A program made the position numbers and the translations under genes. Source: Cerrena zonata (lineage: Eukaryota; Basidiomycota; Agaricomycetes; Polyporales; Cerrenaceae). Taken from it: 64,000 bases of DNA. A model generated the notes under the pieces. It did no database searches. It saw only the letters and a list, made by a program, of their open reading frames with translations, and was not told the DNA's origin. Positions within the stretch are counted from its first letter, which is position 1. The number at the start of each line of letters is the position of its first letter. Below, in pieces: positions 11,079-22,369 of the stretch. The DNA is taken from contig JASBNA010000028.1 of assembly GCA_038087015.1 (NCBI GenBank), positions 248,001 to 312,000 on the forward strand, given 5' to 3'.

Positions 11079-11209
11079 TCTTAAGGTGTTTCTCGTATGT
11101 ATATAACAGTAATAAAAGTCATTTTCAACATTTCATCTTATTTTTTTATGGTCTGCTGGACCCGCACTCAAAATGGAATGGCACCAGAAAATGAGTAATA
11201 AAGTCGCGA

Positions 11210-11217
11210 TATAAAAA
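11210..11217 (+). promoter_or_regulatory. TATA box of APE3
   Basis: TATAAAAA lies 53 bases before the APE3 ATG in an otherwise unremarkable short promoter. Confidence 0.5.
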
Positions 11218-11269
11218 TAGGACCAAAAGTCCAACTTTTGAGCTACTCTCTTCTCTCAATACAATTAGG

Positions 11270-12907
11270 ATGAAGCTTGCATTATTAAATATTGCTAGCT
11301 GTTTGGTTGCAGTCAATGCAATCCCATTATCGTTAGATGGATTTCAACAATCAATTTTGAACTTGAACATCCCAAAATTTGGTGATATTAAAGACTCAAT
11401 TCCGTTAAATTTACCGGAATTCTTAAATTTTGATAAACCAGAATATCCAAATGAATTCAATGATAAGTTAATGAGTATCGAAAGTTTTGATAAGTTGCCA
11501 GAGATTGATACTGAGCAATTGCAATGTTTGATCAAAGCCGAAGATTTGAAACAAGGAGCAGAAAGTTTATATAACATTTCGCTTAATTCAGTTCTGGAAT
11601 ATGGTAATCCAACTCGTGTGATTGGATCTCCTGGTCATTGGGGTACTATTGGTTACATCATTGATGAAATTAGAAAATTGGGAGGATATTATAAAGTTAA
11701 AACTCAAAGATTCAATGCTATTGACGGTAAAGTAAACTCATTTTCTTTATTAATTGATGGAGTTCAACCAAAATCTTTGGAAGTTTTTTCAATGACTCCA
11801 GCTACTCCTGATTTGAGTGTTGTGCATGGGGATTTAATTCTTGTTGATGGTTATGGATGTTCGTTACTGGATTTCCCAAATGATTTAACAAAAGATAATA
11901 TTGTATTAATTAAAAGAGGAGAATGTCCTTTTGGAGATAAATCCAATAATGCTGGTAAAAGTGGAGCCAAGGGAGCTATAATTTACGACTCTAATGGATC
12001 TTTACTGGGGACTTTAGGTACTCCTCAAGGTAATGAAGTTCCAACTTTAGGAGTTTCAGAAAAAGATGTTAAAAGCTATATTGATAAATTGATTGAGGAT
12101 CCAAGTTATAAATTTGAAACTTCATTATTTGTTGATGCTTACGTTAGAAACATTAGTACATTAAATGTTATTGCTGAAACTGCCCACGGAGATCATGATA
12201 ATGTTGTTTCCTTGGGTGCCCATTCCGATTCTGTTGGTGCTGGACCAGGTATTAACGATGATGGTAGTGGAAGTATTTCTCTCTTAACTGTAGCCAAACA
12301 ATTGACTAATTTCAAAGTTAATAATGCAGTTAGATTTGCTTGGTGGAGTGCTGAAGAAGAAGGTTTATTAGGTTCAACTGCATATGCTGAATCTTTAGAT
12401 GAAGCCGAAAATTCAAAATTAAGATTATTTATGGATTATGATATGATGGCCTCTCCAAATTATGAATATCAAGTTTACGATGCTAATAATGAAGATCATC
12501 CAAACGGTTCAGGTGATTTAAAGCAATTGTATATCGATTGGTACCTTGAACATGGCTTAAACTATACCTTGGTTCCTTTCGACGGTAGATCAGATTACGT
12601 TGGCTTTATCGACGTTGACATCCCTGCTGGTGGTATTGCTACTGGGGCTGAAGGGGTTAAAACTCAAGAAGGTGTCGAAAAATTCGGTGGTAAAGCCGGT
12701 CAATGGTTTGATCCATGTTATCACCAATTATGTGACGATTTACAAAACCCCGACTATGAAGCCTGGGTTATCAATACCCAGTTGATCTCCCATTCTATTG
12801 CCGTTTACGCCAAAACTTTCGAAGGATTCCCAGAAAGATCAACTTCTAAAGTTGAGTCAAAGTCTCAACCACAATTCCAATTACGTGGTTCCAAATTTAT
12901 CTACTAG
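11270..12907 (+). CDS. APE3: Vacuolar aminopeptidase Y
   Basis: Zinc metallopeptidase of family M28 that removes N-terminal residues in the vacuole lumen. The 545-residue product has a signal peptide (about 1-17), a propeptide, a PA domain inserted around residues 190-260 (IKRGECPFGDKS) and the M28 catalytic core. Metal ligands are visible: H318 and D320 in GAHSDS, an Asp in INDDGSG, and the EE pair in EEEGLLGS near 361-363. The conserved segments MDYDMMASPNYE and FDGRSDYVGF match the yeast enzyme (about 537 residues). In-frame CTG codons in CSL-x-DF and GSL-x-GTLG contexts fit serine better than leucine. Confidence 0.96.
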   Translation: MKLALLNIASCLVAVNAIPLSLDGFQQSILNLNIPKFGDIKDSIPLNLPEFLNFDKPEYPNEFNDKLMSIESFDKLPEIDTEQLQCLIKAEDLKQGAESLYNISLNSVLEYGNPTRVIGSPGHWGTIGYIIDEIRKLGGYYKVKTQRFNAIDGKVNSFSLLIDGVQPKSLEVFSMTPATPDLSVVHGDLILVDGYGCSLLDFPNDLTKDNIVLIKRGECPFGDKSNNAGKSGAKGAIIYDSNGSLLGTLGTPQGNEVPTLGVSEKDVKSYIDKLIEDPSYKFETSLFVDAYVRNISTLNVIAETAHGDHDNVVSLGAHSDSVGAGPGINDDGSGSISLLTVAKQLTNFKVNNAVRFAWWSAEEEGLLGSTAYAESLDEAENSKLRLFMDYDMMASPNYEYQVYDANNEDHPNGSGDLKQLYIDWYLEHGLNYTLVPFDGRSDYVGFIDVDIPAGGIATGAEGVKTQEGVEKFGGKAGQWFDPCYHQLCDDLQNPDYEAWVINTQLISHSIAVYAKTFEGFPERSTSKVESKSQPQFQLRGSKFIY

Positions 12908-13534
12908 ACTATATAAAATTTGAGTATATACCTATATAAAAGTTTATACCCACAAAAGTTTATACCTATACAGAAGTTTATATATATATATCGACAGTTT
13001 CCACGTATACTTTTATATAGACAGTTTCCCCCAATATCCCCCAATATCCTTTGAGTCGGGGTGGAGGACTCTCGGTGCCCCCAACTCGCACTCCGCTGCT
13101 ACCGACTGACTAATCTAAAAGAACATCCACCTGGTCCAGCCTCTAGACTCAGGCTTATCTTCGTTTCAATTGGCAGTCACAAGGCTGGTGTGGTATCCCC
13201 GGGGTGAACGAGTCCATGCCGAACAACTACACCAAAAAGTAAAAAAAAATGGCAAAAAATGAGTCAACCGGAACGAAATGCTGATTCAACCGTCGTGGAA
13301 AAACTACTCAAACTTTGAGCTGATATGCTGCGAGTTTCTTATCAGAAAGGGGTATAAAAATACGGAGGATTGTCCTCAAAAATTGGCTATCTGATTTGAC
13401 TTTATTCCAGAGGATACTCTTTTATTTTCCTAATTGGTGTCGAGTTTAGGTGGAAAATTGACTCTGAATCTTTATCTTAAGTACGAAGAGATATATTTGA
13501 TCTTGATAATTGAATATATATATTAGTCCTACTT
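12908..13534. other. Intergenic promoter region of GOR1
   Basis: The first 100 bases carry an imperfect repeat of AGTTTATACC/TATATA units. A GC-richer block at about 13050-13230 contains clusters of C runs and CGG/CCG triplets that could be zinc-cluster factor sites (inference only). A TATA element is annotated separately. Confidence 0.5.
13353..13360 (+). promoter_or_regulatory. TATA box and adjacent STRE-like AGGGG of GOR1
   Basis: AAAGGGGTATAAAAA combines a stress-response-type AGGGG with a TATA element about 175 bases before the GOR1 ATG. The pairing suggests inducible expression; this is inference from motif content. Confidence 0.45.
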
Positions 13535-14665
13535 ATGCAACAAACACAGATTTCAAGAATCTTTCATATAACTAATCATATTTTTCAAAGAATCAGAAGT
13601 TCTAGTGCAATTAAATCCATAAACATTACCAGAAATATGACTACTTCAACAACCAGACCAAAAGTATTACAACTCGGAGAAGTTTTCTTTGCTCAAAAGA
13701 AATGGGAAGAACTTGCTAAAACTGCCGAAGTTGTTGAATGTACTTCATCAAATCGTGAAGAATTTTTCAAAGATTTGAAGAGCAAATATAGCGATATTAC
13801 CAATATTGCTCGTACTTTTCAAAGTATTGAACAAACTGGTAGATTCGATGCAGAATTAGCTAGTCATTTACCAGAATCAGTTAAATCAATTAGTCATTGT
13901 GGTGCTGGTTATGATCAAATTGATGTTGATCCATTTACTGAAAAGGGAATTCAAATTTCAAATGTTACTGAACCAGTTGAAGGACCAACTGCTTTAACTG
14001 CCGTCTTTTTATGTTTATCAGCAATGAGAAATTTTCAAGAAGGTCATGATAATTTAGTGAGAGGTGAATGGCCAGCAAAGGGTAAAGCTGGTGGGGCTAA
14101 ATTAGGACATGAACCTGAAGGGAAAACCGTTGGTATTTTAGGTATGGGTGGTATTGGTAGAGCTATTAAAGAACGTTTATTAGGTTTTGGTTTCGAAAAA
14201 TACATTTATCATAATCGTTCTAAATTATCAAATGAATTAACTGCGGGTTCAGAATACGTTTCATATGATGAGCTTTTAGCCCAATCCGATGTTTTGTTCA
14301 TTAGTGTTCCTCTCAATAAAAACACTCATCATTTAATAAATGCTGATGCTTTCGCTAAAATGAAAGAAGGTGTTGTTGTTATTAACACTGCAAGAGGTCC
14401 TGTTATTGATGAAAAACAATTATATAAAGAATTGAAAAGTGGTAAAGTTGGTGCATTTGGTTCAGATGTTTTTGAATTCGAACCTGAAGTTCCTGCTGAA
14501 TTAGCTCAATTACCAAATGTTATTAGTTTACCTCATATGGGTACCCACTCTTCTGAAGCTATTAGAAACTTAGAAGAATGGGTTGTTGAAAATATTTTAG
14601 CCTACATCTCAACCGGTAAAGTTAAAACCATTGTTCCTGAACAAGCTAAAGTTGAATTTAATTAA
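13535..14665 (+). CDS. GOR1: Glyoxylate reductase-like D-2-hydroxyacid dehydrogenase
   Basis: NAD(P)H-dependent reductase of glyoxylate or related 2-oxoacids. The 376-residue product has a Rossmann glycine motif GMGGIG at 203-208. The catalytic set is Arg in NTARGP (about 287), Glu in the VFEFEPEV segment (about 316) and His in LPHMG (about 334). The first 35 residues are rich in Arg/Ser/Ile with few acids and look like a mitochondrial presequence. A second in-frame Met (MTTSTTRPKV) would give the cytosolic-length enzyme, so dual localisation by alternative starts is possible. Substrate preference cannot be read from sequence. Confidence 0.85.
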   Translation: MQQTQISRIFHITNHIFQRIRSSSAIKSINITRNMTTSTTRPKVLQLGEVFFAQKKWEELAKTAEVVECTSSNREEFFKDLKSKYSDITNIARTFQSIEQTGRFDAELASHLPESVKSISHCGAGYDQIDVDPFTEKGIQISNVTEPVEGPTALTAVFLCLSAMRNFQEGHDNLVRGEWPAKGKAGGAKLGHEPEGKTVGILGMGGIGRAIKERLLGFGFEKYIYHNRSKLSNELTAGSEYVSYDELLAQSDVLFISVPLNKNTHHLINADAFAKMKEGVVVINTARGPVIDEKQLYKELKSGKVGAFGSDVFEFEPEVPAELAQLPNVISLPHMGTHSSEAIRNLEEWVVENILAYISTGKVKTIVPEQAKVEFN

Positions 14666-15069
14666 TTATTTATTCCGTAGTATAATAAATTAATGTTTTA
14701 TTTTTTTTCATTTTTGTAGCTTATGTATCCATTTAACAGACTGTACTAACATGCGAGTTTGAAAGTTCATCGTTTGATCCGTCATCGGTTTCTCTTTTAG
14801 CCTAAGATAATTCCATATTGCTTGAAAAAAAAATTAAAAATAAAAAATAAAAACTTAAACGGAAAGATTTTTGCTTCATTTTTTCTCCAACGCGTTTCCA
14901 CAACTACATTATATCATTTCATACTGTCAACATATACAAATAAAGCTAATTACAAGTTTTTCAAAAAATATTATGTCAACGTATTTATCAAAGCTTCTTG
15001 GGGCTGCCTAAAAAAGAAAAAAATTGGTAAAATCGCGCTTTTTTGGCGTAGTGGTCAATTCCGCGTCAA
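14666..15069. other. Intergenic region before tRNA-Val
   Basis: AT-rich with poly-T and poly-A runs and one ACGCGT near 14889. No supported gene; the A-rich open frame here reads as Lys/Asn low complexity. Confidence 0.45.
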
Positions 15070-15142
15070 GGTCCCTTAGTGTAGCGGCTATCACGTCTGA
15101 TTCACCCTCAGAAGGTCTCGAGTTCGATCCTCGAAGGGATCA
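15070..15142 (+). tRNA. tRNA-Val (CAC)
   Basis: A 73-base cloverleaf. The acceptor GGTCCCT pairs with AGGGATC (one G-T), a D arm with AGTGTAGCGGCTATCAC follows, and the anticodon stem TCTGA/TCAGA encloses loop TTCACCC with anticodon CAC. A T arm with GTTCGATCC is present, the discriminator is A, and no intron is seen. A T-rich Pol III terminator follows directly. It resembles the yeast valine CAC tRNA in the D and T arms. Confidence 0.93.
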
Positions 15143-15293
15143 TTGTTTTTTTTGTTTTGCAACCTCTCCATCCATAAATAATAGTGGTTTGTAATTTTTG
15201 TTCTTGTTTCTTTTTTACAGTTCATGTAGTAAGAATGAAATAGTACATTAGTTATATATGCGTTCGTAAATTATATAGAAAGTCGTTCATTGG

Positions 15294-17272
15294 TTAATCA
15301 TCCTCATCACTAGTAATCTCTTCGTCACTATCTTCATCATCACTATCCAAGTCATCATCATCATCATCACCTTTATTACTACCAACCCCACTATCGTCTT
15401 CGTCATCTTCATCATCGTTAGGATTAACATCTGACCATTCAACATAATTTTCATTAACGATTTTTTTACAATTAGGTAAAACGATAGGATCAAATGGGAA
15501 ATAAGCTTCTAAATCCAAAAACTCCTGTTTCAGTTTAAAATTACCAATTGACAGAGGCATGGAAGAGTTACTCTGTATCATTGTTTCTCTTTTATTATGT
15601 TCGATGATTGAATAACAATAACAGACGTTTAGTTTGGTAGCGATTTTAGCAAAAATATAAACCACAGTTTCATCACAAAATTTTAAAGGATTAAATTTTG
15701 CTAAGATGGCTCTTTGGAAAAATTTATCTAAATCACATTCCCATTCCGAATCATTTGAAGATTTTGGTTGTTGCTCATCAGAACCATCAACTTTATATAA
15801 TAATTTATATCTAAAACAAAAGATATATAATAATGCTTGAAATGCAGCGTAAAATAATTTAAATCTCTCCATACCACCAGTTGATTTATCACTATTATTA
15901 TCAAGATCATAAACTTCTGCTTCTCTTTCTATAACGTATTTATTTAACCATCCAATAAGATAGCTAACGATGAAAACAACTTGATGTCTTGAAAGATTTT
16001 TAGCTCTTGCAATATAGGAAGATAAATATTGCATTGCTTTCAATCTTTTTTCCAAGATTTCATTTGGATTAAATGCTATATCTATGAGTAGAACCAAGAA
16101 AGAATCTGCTAATTCTGGTTGGTATTGAGAAATGTGAAATAATGTAAATTGTATTGATTTTGTAAAATGGGTTGGTAAAATATGCGATTTGAATAAAGAA
16201 GTTATGGTATTGAATAATGTGACACCATTACCATTATTAAGTTCTTCAGTAGTGAAAGAATTTTTAGTGTTTGTTAATAAAAGATTGATAACTGAATCTA
16301 ATTTAAATACAAGACTTTTAATATTTGCAGTTGAAGTTGTTTGATCCATTAAATATTCAACTTCTCCTTCGATAACATCATCTTCATCTTCTTCATCTTC
16401 TTCATTTTCTTCAGCTTCTTCATCGTCATTCCCATTTATAAGTTCTTCGATTTCATCATCATCTAAATCATCTAATTCATTTTGAAGTTCAACATCTAAT
16501 TTAATACAACATTCTATAATCATTTGCCAAATATTAAATTGTAATTCGGGACAATAACTGATCATTTTCATAATGTTCCCTACGTATTGTGAAAGTTCTG
16601 TTGAATTAGTTGATAAATGATGAGGAAAATTTTTATGAATAATAGTTGGGAAAGAATTGACACAAGTTGGAATAAATCTTCTCAATTTATCTAAGACTTT
16701 ATGATGAGGTAAAGCTGTACCTTCAAGTTTTAAATCAATAAACTCTCCAATTATCTTGTTAGTAACTTCAAATAAATATTTTGGTAATGAAGATACTAAT
16801 ACTGATAGAAATTGCGCATATAATTCAATAAATAAAAGATATTCTTCTTCACTACTACTTTTAGCCAGAAGCCAATCATAATGCAATATTGAACTAACAA
16901 GACTAGAACAATAACTATTATCTAATCTTGATATATTCGAAATCAAAATCTTTAATACCGTTATAAAACTTGATAATGGTATTGCTTCATGATGACTTTT
17001 GGGTAAATTGATCTTTGATGTTAAAGTATTAATTTGGATGGGATCATTCTTTTCTAGTGACTCAAATGCTGATTTCACATATGCTGAATACATTTTTTCT
17101 GAGAATAATGAACTAACGTCGTTATCCTTCTTGCTTTTCTTAGTTTCTGAACTTGAGCTTCCTGCCCTGCTCCTGCCCCAGTTCCTCCTCCGGTTTCTGC
17201 TCCATTACTAGCATTACTATCGACGTCTGAGAATAGCCTCTTTCTCATTATAGGGTCATGAACTGCCGACAT
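15294..17272 (-). CDS. RRN3: RNA polymerase I initiation factor Rrn3, with one apparent frameshift
   Basis: Rrn3 binds Pol I and core factor to start rRNA transcription in the nucleolus. The main frame runs from MYSAYVKSAF to the acidic C-terminus and keeps family landmarks such as DVELQNELD, an internal acidic stretch, ARAKNLSRHQVV and GGMERFK. Reading upstream gives SLFSEKMYS, showing the true N-terminus is longer. An overlapping frame starts at the ATG at 17272 (MSAVHDPIMRKRL). It joins if one base is missing in the GGAGCAGG run near 17166, yielding a Gly/Ala then Ser/Lys-rich N-terminus. The total is then about 659 residues, near the yeast 627. It is divergent from the CSN6-like gene. Sequencing error or a real lesion cannot be told apart here. 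Confidence 0.93.
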
Positions 17273-17529
17273 GCTTATATGCTATCTTCTTGTAGAGTAA
17301 CTGAAAAGATGATGTTTTAAAAGGAAAATTTTTTTTTTCTTTATCCCTCTTCCCATCTGAGCTTTTTTTTTTTTTTTATAGTGGGCCTCTGCTCTTCGCA
17401 TAAGACCTAAAAATGTCGTATTTTTCAGCCAGAACCACACCTTTTGTCGTTTTGCTTTCAATCCTTTTTTCGTTGATAAGATCAAATCATCGGTAGATAC
17501 TCTTATTGGAAGAAATACATAGTTTGGAG

Positions 17530-18339
17530 ATGGTGGAGCTGATACAGATCAACTCGTTGGCATTGCTCAATGTGTCGGACCATATATCGAGAGAGAAAAC
17601 GGGGACGTATGGAGTATTATTGGGGACGAAGAATGAATCAAATGATTCGATTACAATTGGTACTTCATTTGAAGTGAATTTTGTTGGTGGAGACTCAATT
17701 GATTGGGATCATTTGAATAAAAAGATAAGTCTAATGGATACGGTATTACCGCAGTATCGGTTGATTGGATTATATCAAATCAATGAGAATGTTAGTCCCA
17801 ACGAAGAAACAAAACTAATGATTGAACAATTTGCTAATTCTAATATCTTAATCTATGTTATATTTGGTCTCAATAGTACTGATGACCAGATTGCAAAAGC
17901 GTACACTGTTGAAGATTTGTCTCCGATTAATACCAGGATTCAAACTACTTTCATTGAAAGTGCTGCTACTTCTACCATTATAAATCATCAATATTACTCT
18001 AATCAACTTGAGAAATCAAATCAGTCACCCATTAAAGACGATGGGTTGAATATCTCATTAAACCAGCTCGAATCAAAGATGGAAAAACTCTTGAATGGTT
18101 TAGATACTCTTCCTGATGACAAGAAATTCGAAACTCATAAGTTAGTTGTACATTTATCTAATCGATTGAAATCGTACGATCCGAAAAACGAATTGTCCGG
18201 ATTCAATTCTAAAGCTCAGTCTGTTCAATTGAGTATACTAACCAGTCAATTGGCTGCTATTGATAACTTGAACTATCAAATATCGAAAAATTTGAAAAGT
18301 TATGGAATAAATAGCAGATCACAAAGCCAGTCCAATTAG
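17530..18339 (+). CDS. MPN-domain protein, CSN6-like COP9 signalosome subunit
   Basis: A 269-residue protein with an N-terminal MPN fold lacking the JAMM zinc motif (no ExnHxHx10D seen), so a structural subunit. The N-terminal segment LALLNVSDHISRE and the following GVLLGTK and SFEVNF are most like CSN6 (compare ILNISDH) rather than Rpn8 or eIF3f. The C-terminal half is helical (KLVVHLSNRL), as expected for the CSN/lid helical bundle. The role would be regulating cullin deneddylation. The start is the ATG at 17530; the open frame extends 24 bases upstream only from a TTG. An Rpn8-type or eIF3f paralogue is the main alternative. Confidence 0.68.
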   Translation: MVELIQINSLALLNVSDHISREKTGTYGVLLGTKNESNDSITIGTSFEVNFVGGDSIDWDHLNKKISLMDTVLPQYRLIGLYQINENVSPNEETKLMIEQFANSNILIYVIFGLNSTDDQIAKAYTVEDLSPINTRIQTTFIESAATSTIINHQYYSNQLEKSNQSPIKDDGLNISLNQLESKMEKLLNGLDTLPDDKKFETHKLVVHLSNRLKSYDPKNELSGFNSKAQSVQLSILTSQLAAIDNLNYQISKNLKSYGINSRSQSQSN

Positions 18340-18468
18340 TTTCTTCTTCGTATACCTACGCGTCTATAATATACAGCGATCTAAAGCACTTCTAAAGAAA
18401 AAAAAAACTAAAACCAATCATCATAAAAATGATTTAGAAATAGAAGTAAAGAAAAATTGAAAAAATAA

Positions 18469-18550
18469 TGACTCCCGCGCGATTCGAACGCGCGCATCTT
18501 ACGATAACAGAACTTGAGTCTGCCGCCTTAGACCACTCGGCCAGAGAGCC
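18469..18550 (-). tRNA. tRNA-Leu (CAA)
   Basis: An 82-base class II tRNA on the minus strand. The acceptor GGCTCTC pairs with GGGAGTC with wobbles, and the D arm is GCCGAGTGGTCTAAGGC. The anticodon stem GCAGA/TCTGT encloses loop CTCAAGT (anticodon CAA). The variable arm TATCGTAAGATG is long, the T arm contains GTTCGAATC, and the discriminator is A. There is no intron, unlike the S. cerevisiae CAA leucine tRNA, whose gene is interrupted. Confidence 0.92.
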
Positions 18551-18799
18551 CCTTTTATAAACATTTCGTTATGCTAGTCTTTATCAAAAGTTATTAACTA
18601 TGCCAAAAAGGTTTTAGAGTTAGGTCGAAAATTTTTGAAGTACTAATATTTTGATGTATTTTTGAAGTCAGTGCATGTTAATATGCTAACTCTCTGAATT
18701 TCCTGTACAAAAAAATGAAAAAGATACATTTTTTTTGGAAAAAAAAATTACGAGGAGGAAAAACACATTTCTGAATAAGCTGAACAAGTTATCTACGGC

Positions 18800-19342
18800 T
18801 ATCGGGTTATGTGGGTAGATCAGACCTCTATCGTCCTCAAGTATCTACGAAGTAGATACCTGTACCAGACTGGACGACCATAACACACGCAGTTAGCTAT
18901 TAGTCAGATACATACTAATAACGATTAGTGGTGGATTAATTTACTAATTAGATTAATCTTTTAGCTGTTATTAAAGGGAGAATAACTTTATTACAATTAA
19001 TGCTAATATAGTAAAAGCCATAAGTAAAATATATATATATTATTATTATTGTCATTACCGAATGAAAACTCTCTGTAGGGCATCGACCCATTCTTCAATC
19101 CATTAACCAATAGGATTAGCCACTTAGGTCCACACCACAAAAGGTCTTCAAGGCATTTCCATCAGATGAGGAAATGCCTACTTATTTATATACTTATTTT
19201 CGTAAGAGATGCTCTCTTCCGATGTTGTTTCACAAAAGATGTTTGTAACGCCTTTTGCTTAAACCTCAGCTTGATGATGTCTGTGATCTGCCTTGATGTA
19301 AATCAGGCCCAGACATCACCGCCAGACCTTCACGGTCTGACA
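18800..19342. mobile_element. Solo LTR, copy 2 of 3, with 5-bp target duplication
   Basis: A 543-bp repeat beginning TATCGGGTTATGTGGG and ending GGTCTGACA, flanked by perfect ACGGC duplications at 18795-18799 and 19343-19347. Subterminal ATCAGACC and GGTCTGA form short inverted repeats. It lies about 250 bp upstream of the 5' end of tRNA-Leu, a typical window for Ty elements that target Pol III genes. No internal domain remains. Short open frames inside are not genes. Confidence 0.85.
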
Positions 19343-19347
19343 ACGGC

Positions 19348-21030
19348 AAGCAAAATCTAGTCTTTTAATAGGTGGTAAAGCTACCGTTTATTGTGACTTC
19401 TTTCTTTCTCCGGTGTAAAGTCTCGGCCAACTTTTGGACGGTATTACCTCCAACGATCCTCCATCGAACAACTTCGAGCTATCAGTAGATACTGCTTGGC
19501 CCTTTTGAAAGTTCGGGACTTTCAAGAATTGCAACGGCTAGGAAAAAAGCGACAACTTATTATATTTCGTCTCTCAACTTATAAACTAAACCAATTAGTT
19601 CCTCTGACTCTATCAATCTTTCTACTACCTCCAGCATGGTTTTCTCAGCTATTTAATCTTGCCTTTGCCTACGTGGGTATATTTTGGTATATAATTATTA
19701 AATATTTATTCTTATACGTAAATCTTTTTGCTCGAGGTGAATAGAACAATTGTCAGTAGATGAATATTTCATTACCGGTGATCTTTCTTGAGTCCTTTCC
19801 CGATAATGAATAGTCGACATGTGCACATCCTTATTCATTATAGTCGATACTTCTTGAAAAAGACCTAGCATACTCTAGTTCCTTTTAAAAATTTCTTCAT
19901 CAAGTAACTCTCAAAAGTTGGAGTATTATGTATTCGTTGACTGAAATTTCATAGTTCTTTCGTTTGGCTACCCTGCTGGCATTCCATCTTCTTCAGGATT
20001 AAGAGTAGTGGTGTGAATTCGGAATGAAAAAGAACTCTGAAACTGAATTAGCATTAAGCCATTTCATTTATTAAAAGGAGTGAGCTCTGGTTATATTAAT
20101 CAAATCACTTTTTGCAGCAAGAAATTTCAATGGTTTGGTTAATTGTTTCCTTTGCTGTGCTCCGTAATCAATCAAATCTTTATGGTAATAGTTTAAGTTA
20201 CTCGCGTATTCTTTGAGGCCCCACTCAGAATAGATTTTCAGAAGAATAGCTGTGCTATATAACAAATAAAGAATAGAGTAAGGTACAATGTGTGATGAGA
20301 AGTTTGAATATGGATTTTGTTGCTACATTACCCTTTCCGGCAGATGTGTCAAAAAAAAAAAAACGATTGCGAAATTTTGCAATGAAAAGACACTTCCATA
20401 CTTTTGAAATAAAAGGGTTTGTAACAATTATGATCATCTTACTGTACAACAGGGGTGGATGATTATCTTACTGTACAACAGGGGGATAATAATCATGGTC
20501 ATCAAGCATAATTGTGCGTTAATCCCTGTGAAATTCCAATAGCGTCGACAAGAGGCTAAAAAAGCAAACCTGCTGACGGGTTGATGATATCATTCACCGG
20601 TTTCATTTGCTTGCATGTGCTTCATGCTGGCAAGACAACTGGAAAAGAAAAATTATTTCTGTGGAGAAATGAAACTACGATGTATTTATACGTTAGCTAC
20701 AGGTGCATTAATAAATGATATGATTATTATTAAGGAGTGTATCAGTACTTTTTCAAGTACATTTTTAAAAATAAACTAAAATGCAGTGATAGAAAAACGA
20801 AATCATGACGGAAGAAGAAAATAATAAAAAAAGTATCTAAATGATACTTTATCCAAAAAAAAAAAAGCAGATTATCAAATTATTCAGAAACGCTGAACAA
20901 ATCTAAAATAATCCTAAATGAAAATTATTCAGGTACAAAACCAGACAATTTTGTTCCTTTAATAAGAAAACCTTTGATAAAAAAAACTCATAGAAAGAAA
21001 AAGTTCATAAAAAGTGATTTAGTTTGAAAT
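19348..21030. other. Intergenic region of about 1.7 kb, no supported gene
   Basis: Several 60-80 codon open frames exist on both strands near 19.5 and 20.07-20.45 kb, but they start from TTG or overlap in different frames and show no recognised domain. A 24-bp unit ending ACTGTACAACAGGGG is repeated at 20432-20455 and 20461-20484. The remainder is A-rich trailer of the PIR gene. Confidence 0.45.
20432..20484. repeat. Short imperfect direct repeat
   Basis: GATCATCTTACTGTACAACA plus GGGG recurs once with a single base change after a five-base spacer. Confidence 0.8.
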
Positions 21031-22284
21031 TTAACAATCGACAATCTTCAAGATATCAATTTCAATTTCGGAACATTGATCACCAATTGATTCATCATAT
21101 AAGTTGTAAAAGTCACCAGAAGCACACTTGTAGAAAACGGTTTGTTTACCCAAGGCTAATTTGTAACCATTACCTTCTTCTCTCTTAGATTTATCATCTT
21201 TTTTACCATCATCAGCTTTATCTTTAGTTTCAGAATCTTCAGTGTAATCAACTGGAACCAAAGACCAACCAGCAGCATAGATAGCACCAGCTTGAGGTGG
21301 TGGACCATCGAATTGGAATTGTCTGTTAGCAACAATAGAACCAATTCTACCTTTAGCATCAGTCAAGATACCATCATCTAATTTCAAAGTTAAAGAGTTT
21401 GAACCAACACAAGTTTCTGGTTCGGAATCAGAGTCTTTTGAAGAATCAGAAGAACCAGTGGCTTGAACTTGGCCATCACCAATTTGACTGGCAGCAGCAG
21501 CGGTGGTGTGGGTTTGTTGTTGAACTTGGCCATCACTAATTTGGTTAATGGCAGAAGCAGTGGTTTGGGCGGCTTTAGTTTGTTGTTGAACTTGACCGTC
21601 ACCAATTTGGTTTACAACAGAAGCAGTTGGAGCTTGAGTTTGAGCAGCTTTAGATTGTTGTTGAATTTGACCATCACCAATTTGGTTAACAACATCGGCA
21701 GAAGTAGCAGCTTGAGTTTGAGCAGCTTTAGATTGTTGTTGGATTTGACCATCACCAATTTGGTTAACTACATCAGCGGTTTGAGCAGCTTGGGTTTGAG
21801 CGGCTTTAGATTGTTGTTGGATTTGGCCGTCACCAATTTGGTTAACAACATCGGCAGAAGTAGCAGCTTGAGTTTTAGGAGCTTTAGATTGTTGTTGGAT
21901 TTGACCATCGGTAATTTGGTTAACAACATCAGCAGAAGAGGCAGCAGCTTTAGTTGGAGCTGGGGCTGAGGTTGAGGTAGATTGGGCCTGGACTTGACCA
22001 TCACCAATTTGGTTTACCGCATCATCTCTTTTAGCAGCAGCAGATTGAACTGCAGAAGTAGAAGCAGATGCAGCAGAAACGGTTTTGATGGATAAAGCGA
22101 AAGAACCATCGTAACTAGAAAGAGCACTGGCTGATTTTGGTAAAGTATCAGTTGGGGTTAAAGTAGTCCACCAACTAGAACCAGAACCAGTGGTAGCAGC
22201 TTCCTTTTCAGTGGAAGAAGATACTGGTGCAGCAGAAGCGAGAGAAAGAATTGATAAAATTGCCAAATACGATTGTAACTTCAT
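21031..22284 (-). CDS. PIR1: PIR-family cell-wall protein
   Basis: Secreted protein that is covalently attached to beta-1,3-glucan through Gln residues in its repeats. The 417-residue product has a signal peptide (about 1-18) and a Kex2 site KR at 85-86. Eight PIR repeats built on NQIxDGQ(I/V)Q follow between about residues 89 and 280. The C-terminal four-cysteine domain starts at CVGSNS, passes FYKCASGDF and DQCSEI, and ends in VDC. The repeats carry conserved linkers ([10 protein letters not shown]), suggesting recent expansion at DNA level. The length and architecture fit the Hsp150/Cis3/Pir group. Which paralogue it corresponds to is not resolvable. Confidence 0.95.
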   Translation of the reverse strand: MKLQSYLAILSILSLASAAPVSSSTEKEAATTGSGSSWWTTLTPTDTLPKSASALSSYDGSFALSIKTVSAASASTSAVQSAAAKRDDAVNQIGDGQVQAQSTSTSAPAPTKAAASSADVVNQITDGQIQQQSKAPKTQAATSADVVNQIGDGQIQQQSKAAQTQAAQTADVVNQIGDGQIQQQSKAAQTQAATSADVVNQIGDGQIQQQSKAAQTQAPTASVVNQIGDGQVQQQTKAAQTTASAINQISDGQVQQQTHTTAAAASQIGDGQVQATGSSDSSKDSDSEPETCVGSNSLTLKLDDGILTDAKGRIGSIVANRQFQFDGPPPQAGAIYAAGWSLVPVDYTEDSETKDKADDGKKDDKSKREEGNGYKLALGKQTVFYKCASGDFYNLYDESIGDQCSEIEIDILKIVDC

Positions 22285-22361
22285 CTTTAAAGTAATTAAT
22301 TAAATGATAATTTTTAATACCAGCTACAAAAAAAATTACCAAATGTGGGCATCAAGTTAAA

Positions 22362-22369
22362 CTTATATA
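22362..22369 (-). promoter_or_regulatory. TATA box of the PIR gene
   Basis: TATATAAG on the minus strand, about 80 bases before the PIR ATG. Confidence 0.45.

Noticed and set aside
19166..19360. Small hydrophobic open frame inside solo LTR 2
   Set aside because: Lies entirely in the LTR, and the aligned copies do not preserve a frame.
19496..20449. Three 60-80 codon open frames between LTR 2 and the PIR gene
   Set aside because: TTG starts or mutually inconsistent frames; no domain. A degenerate gene cannot be excluded but is not supported.
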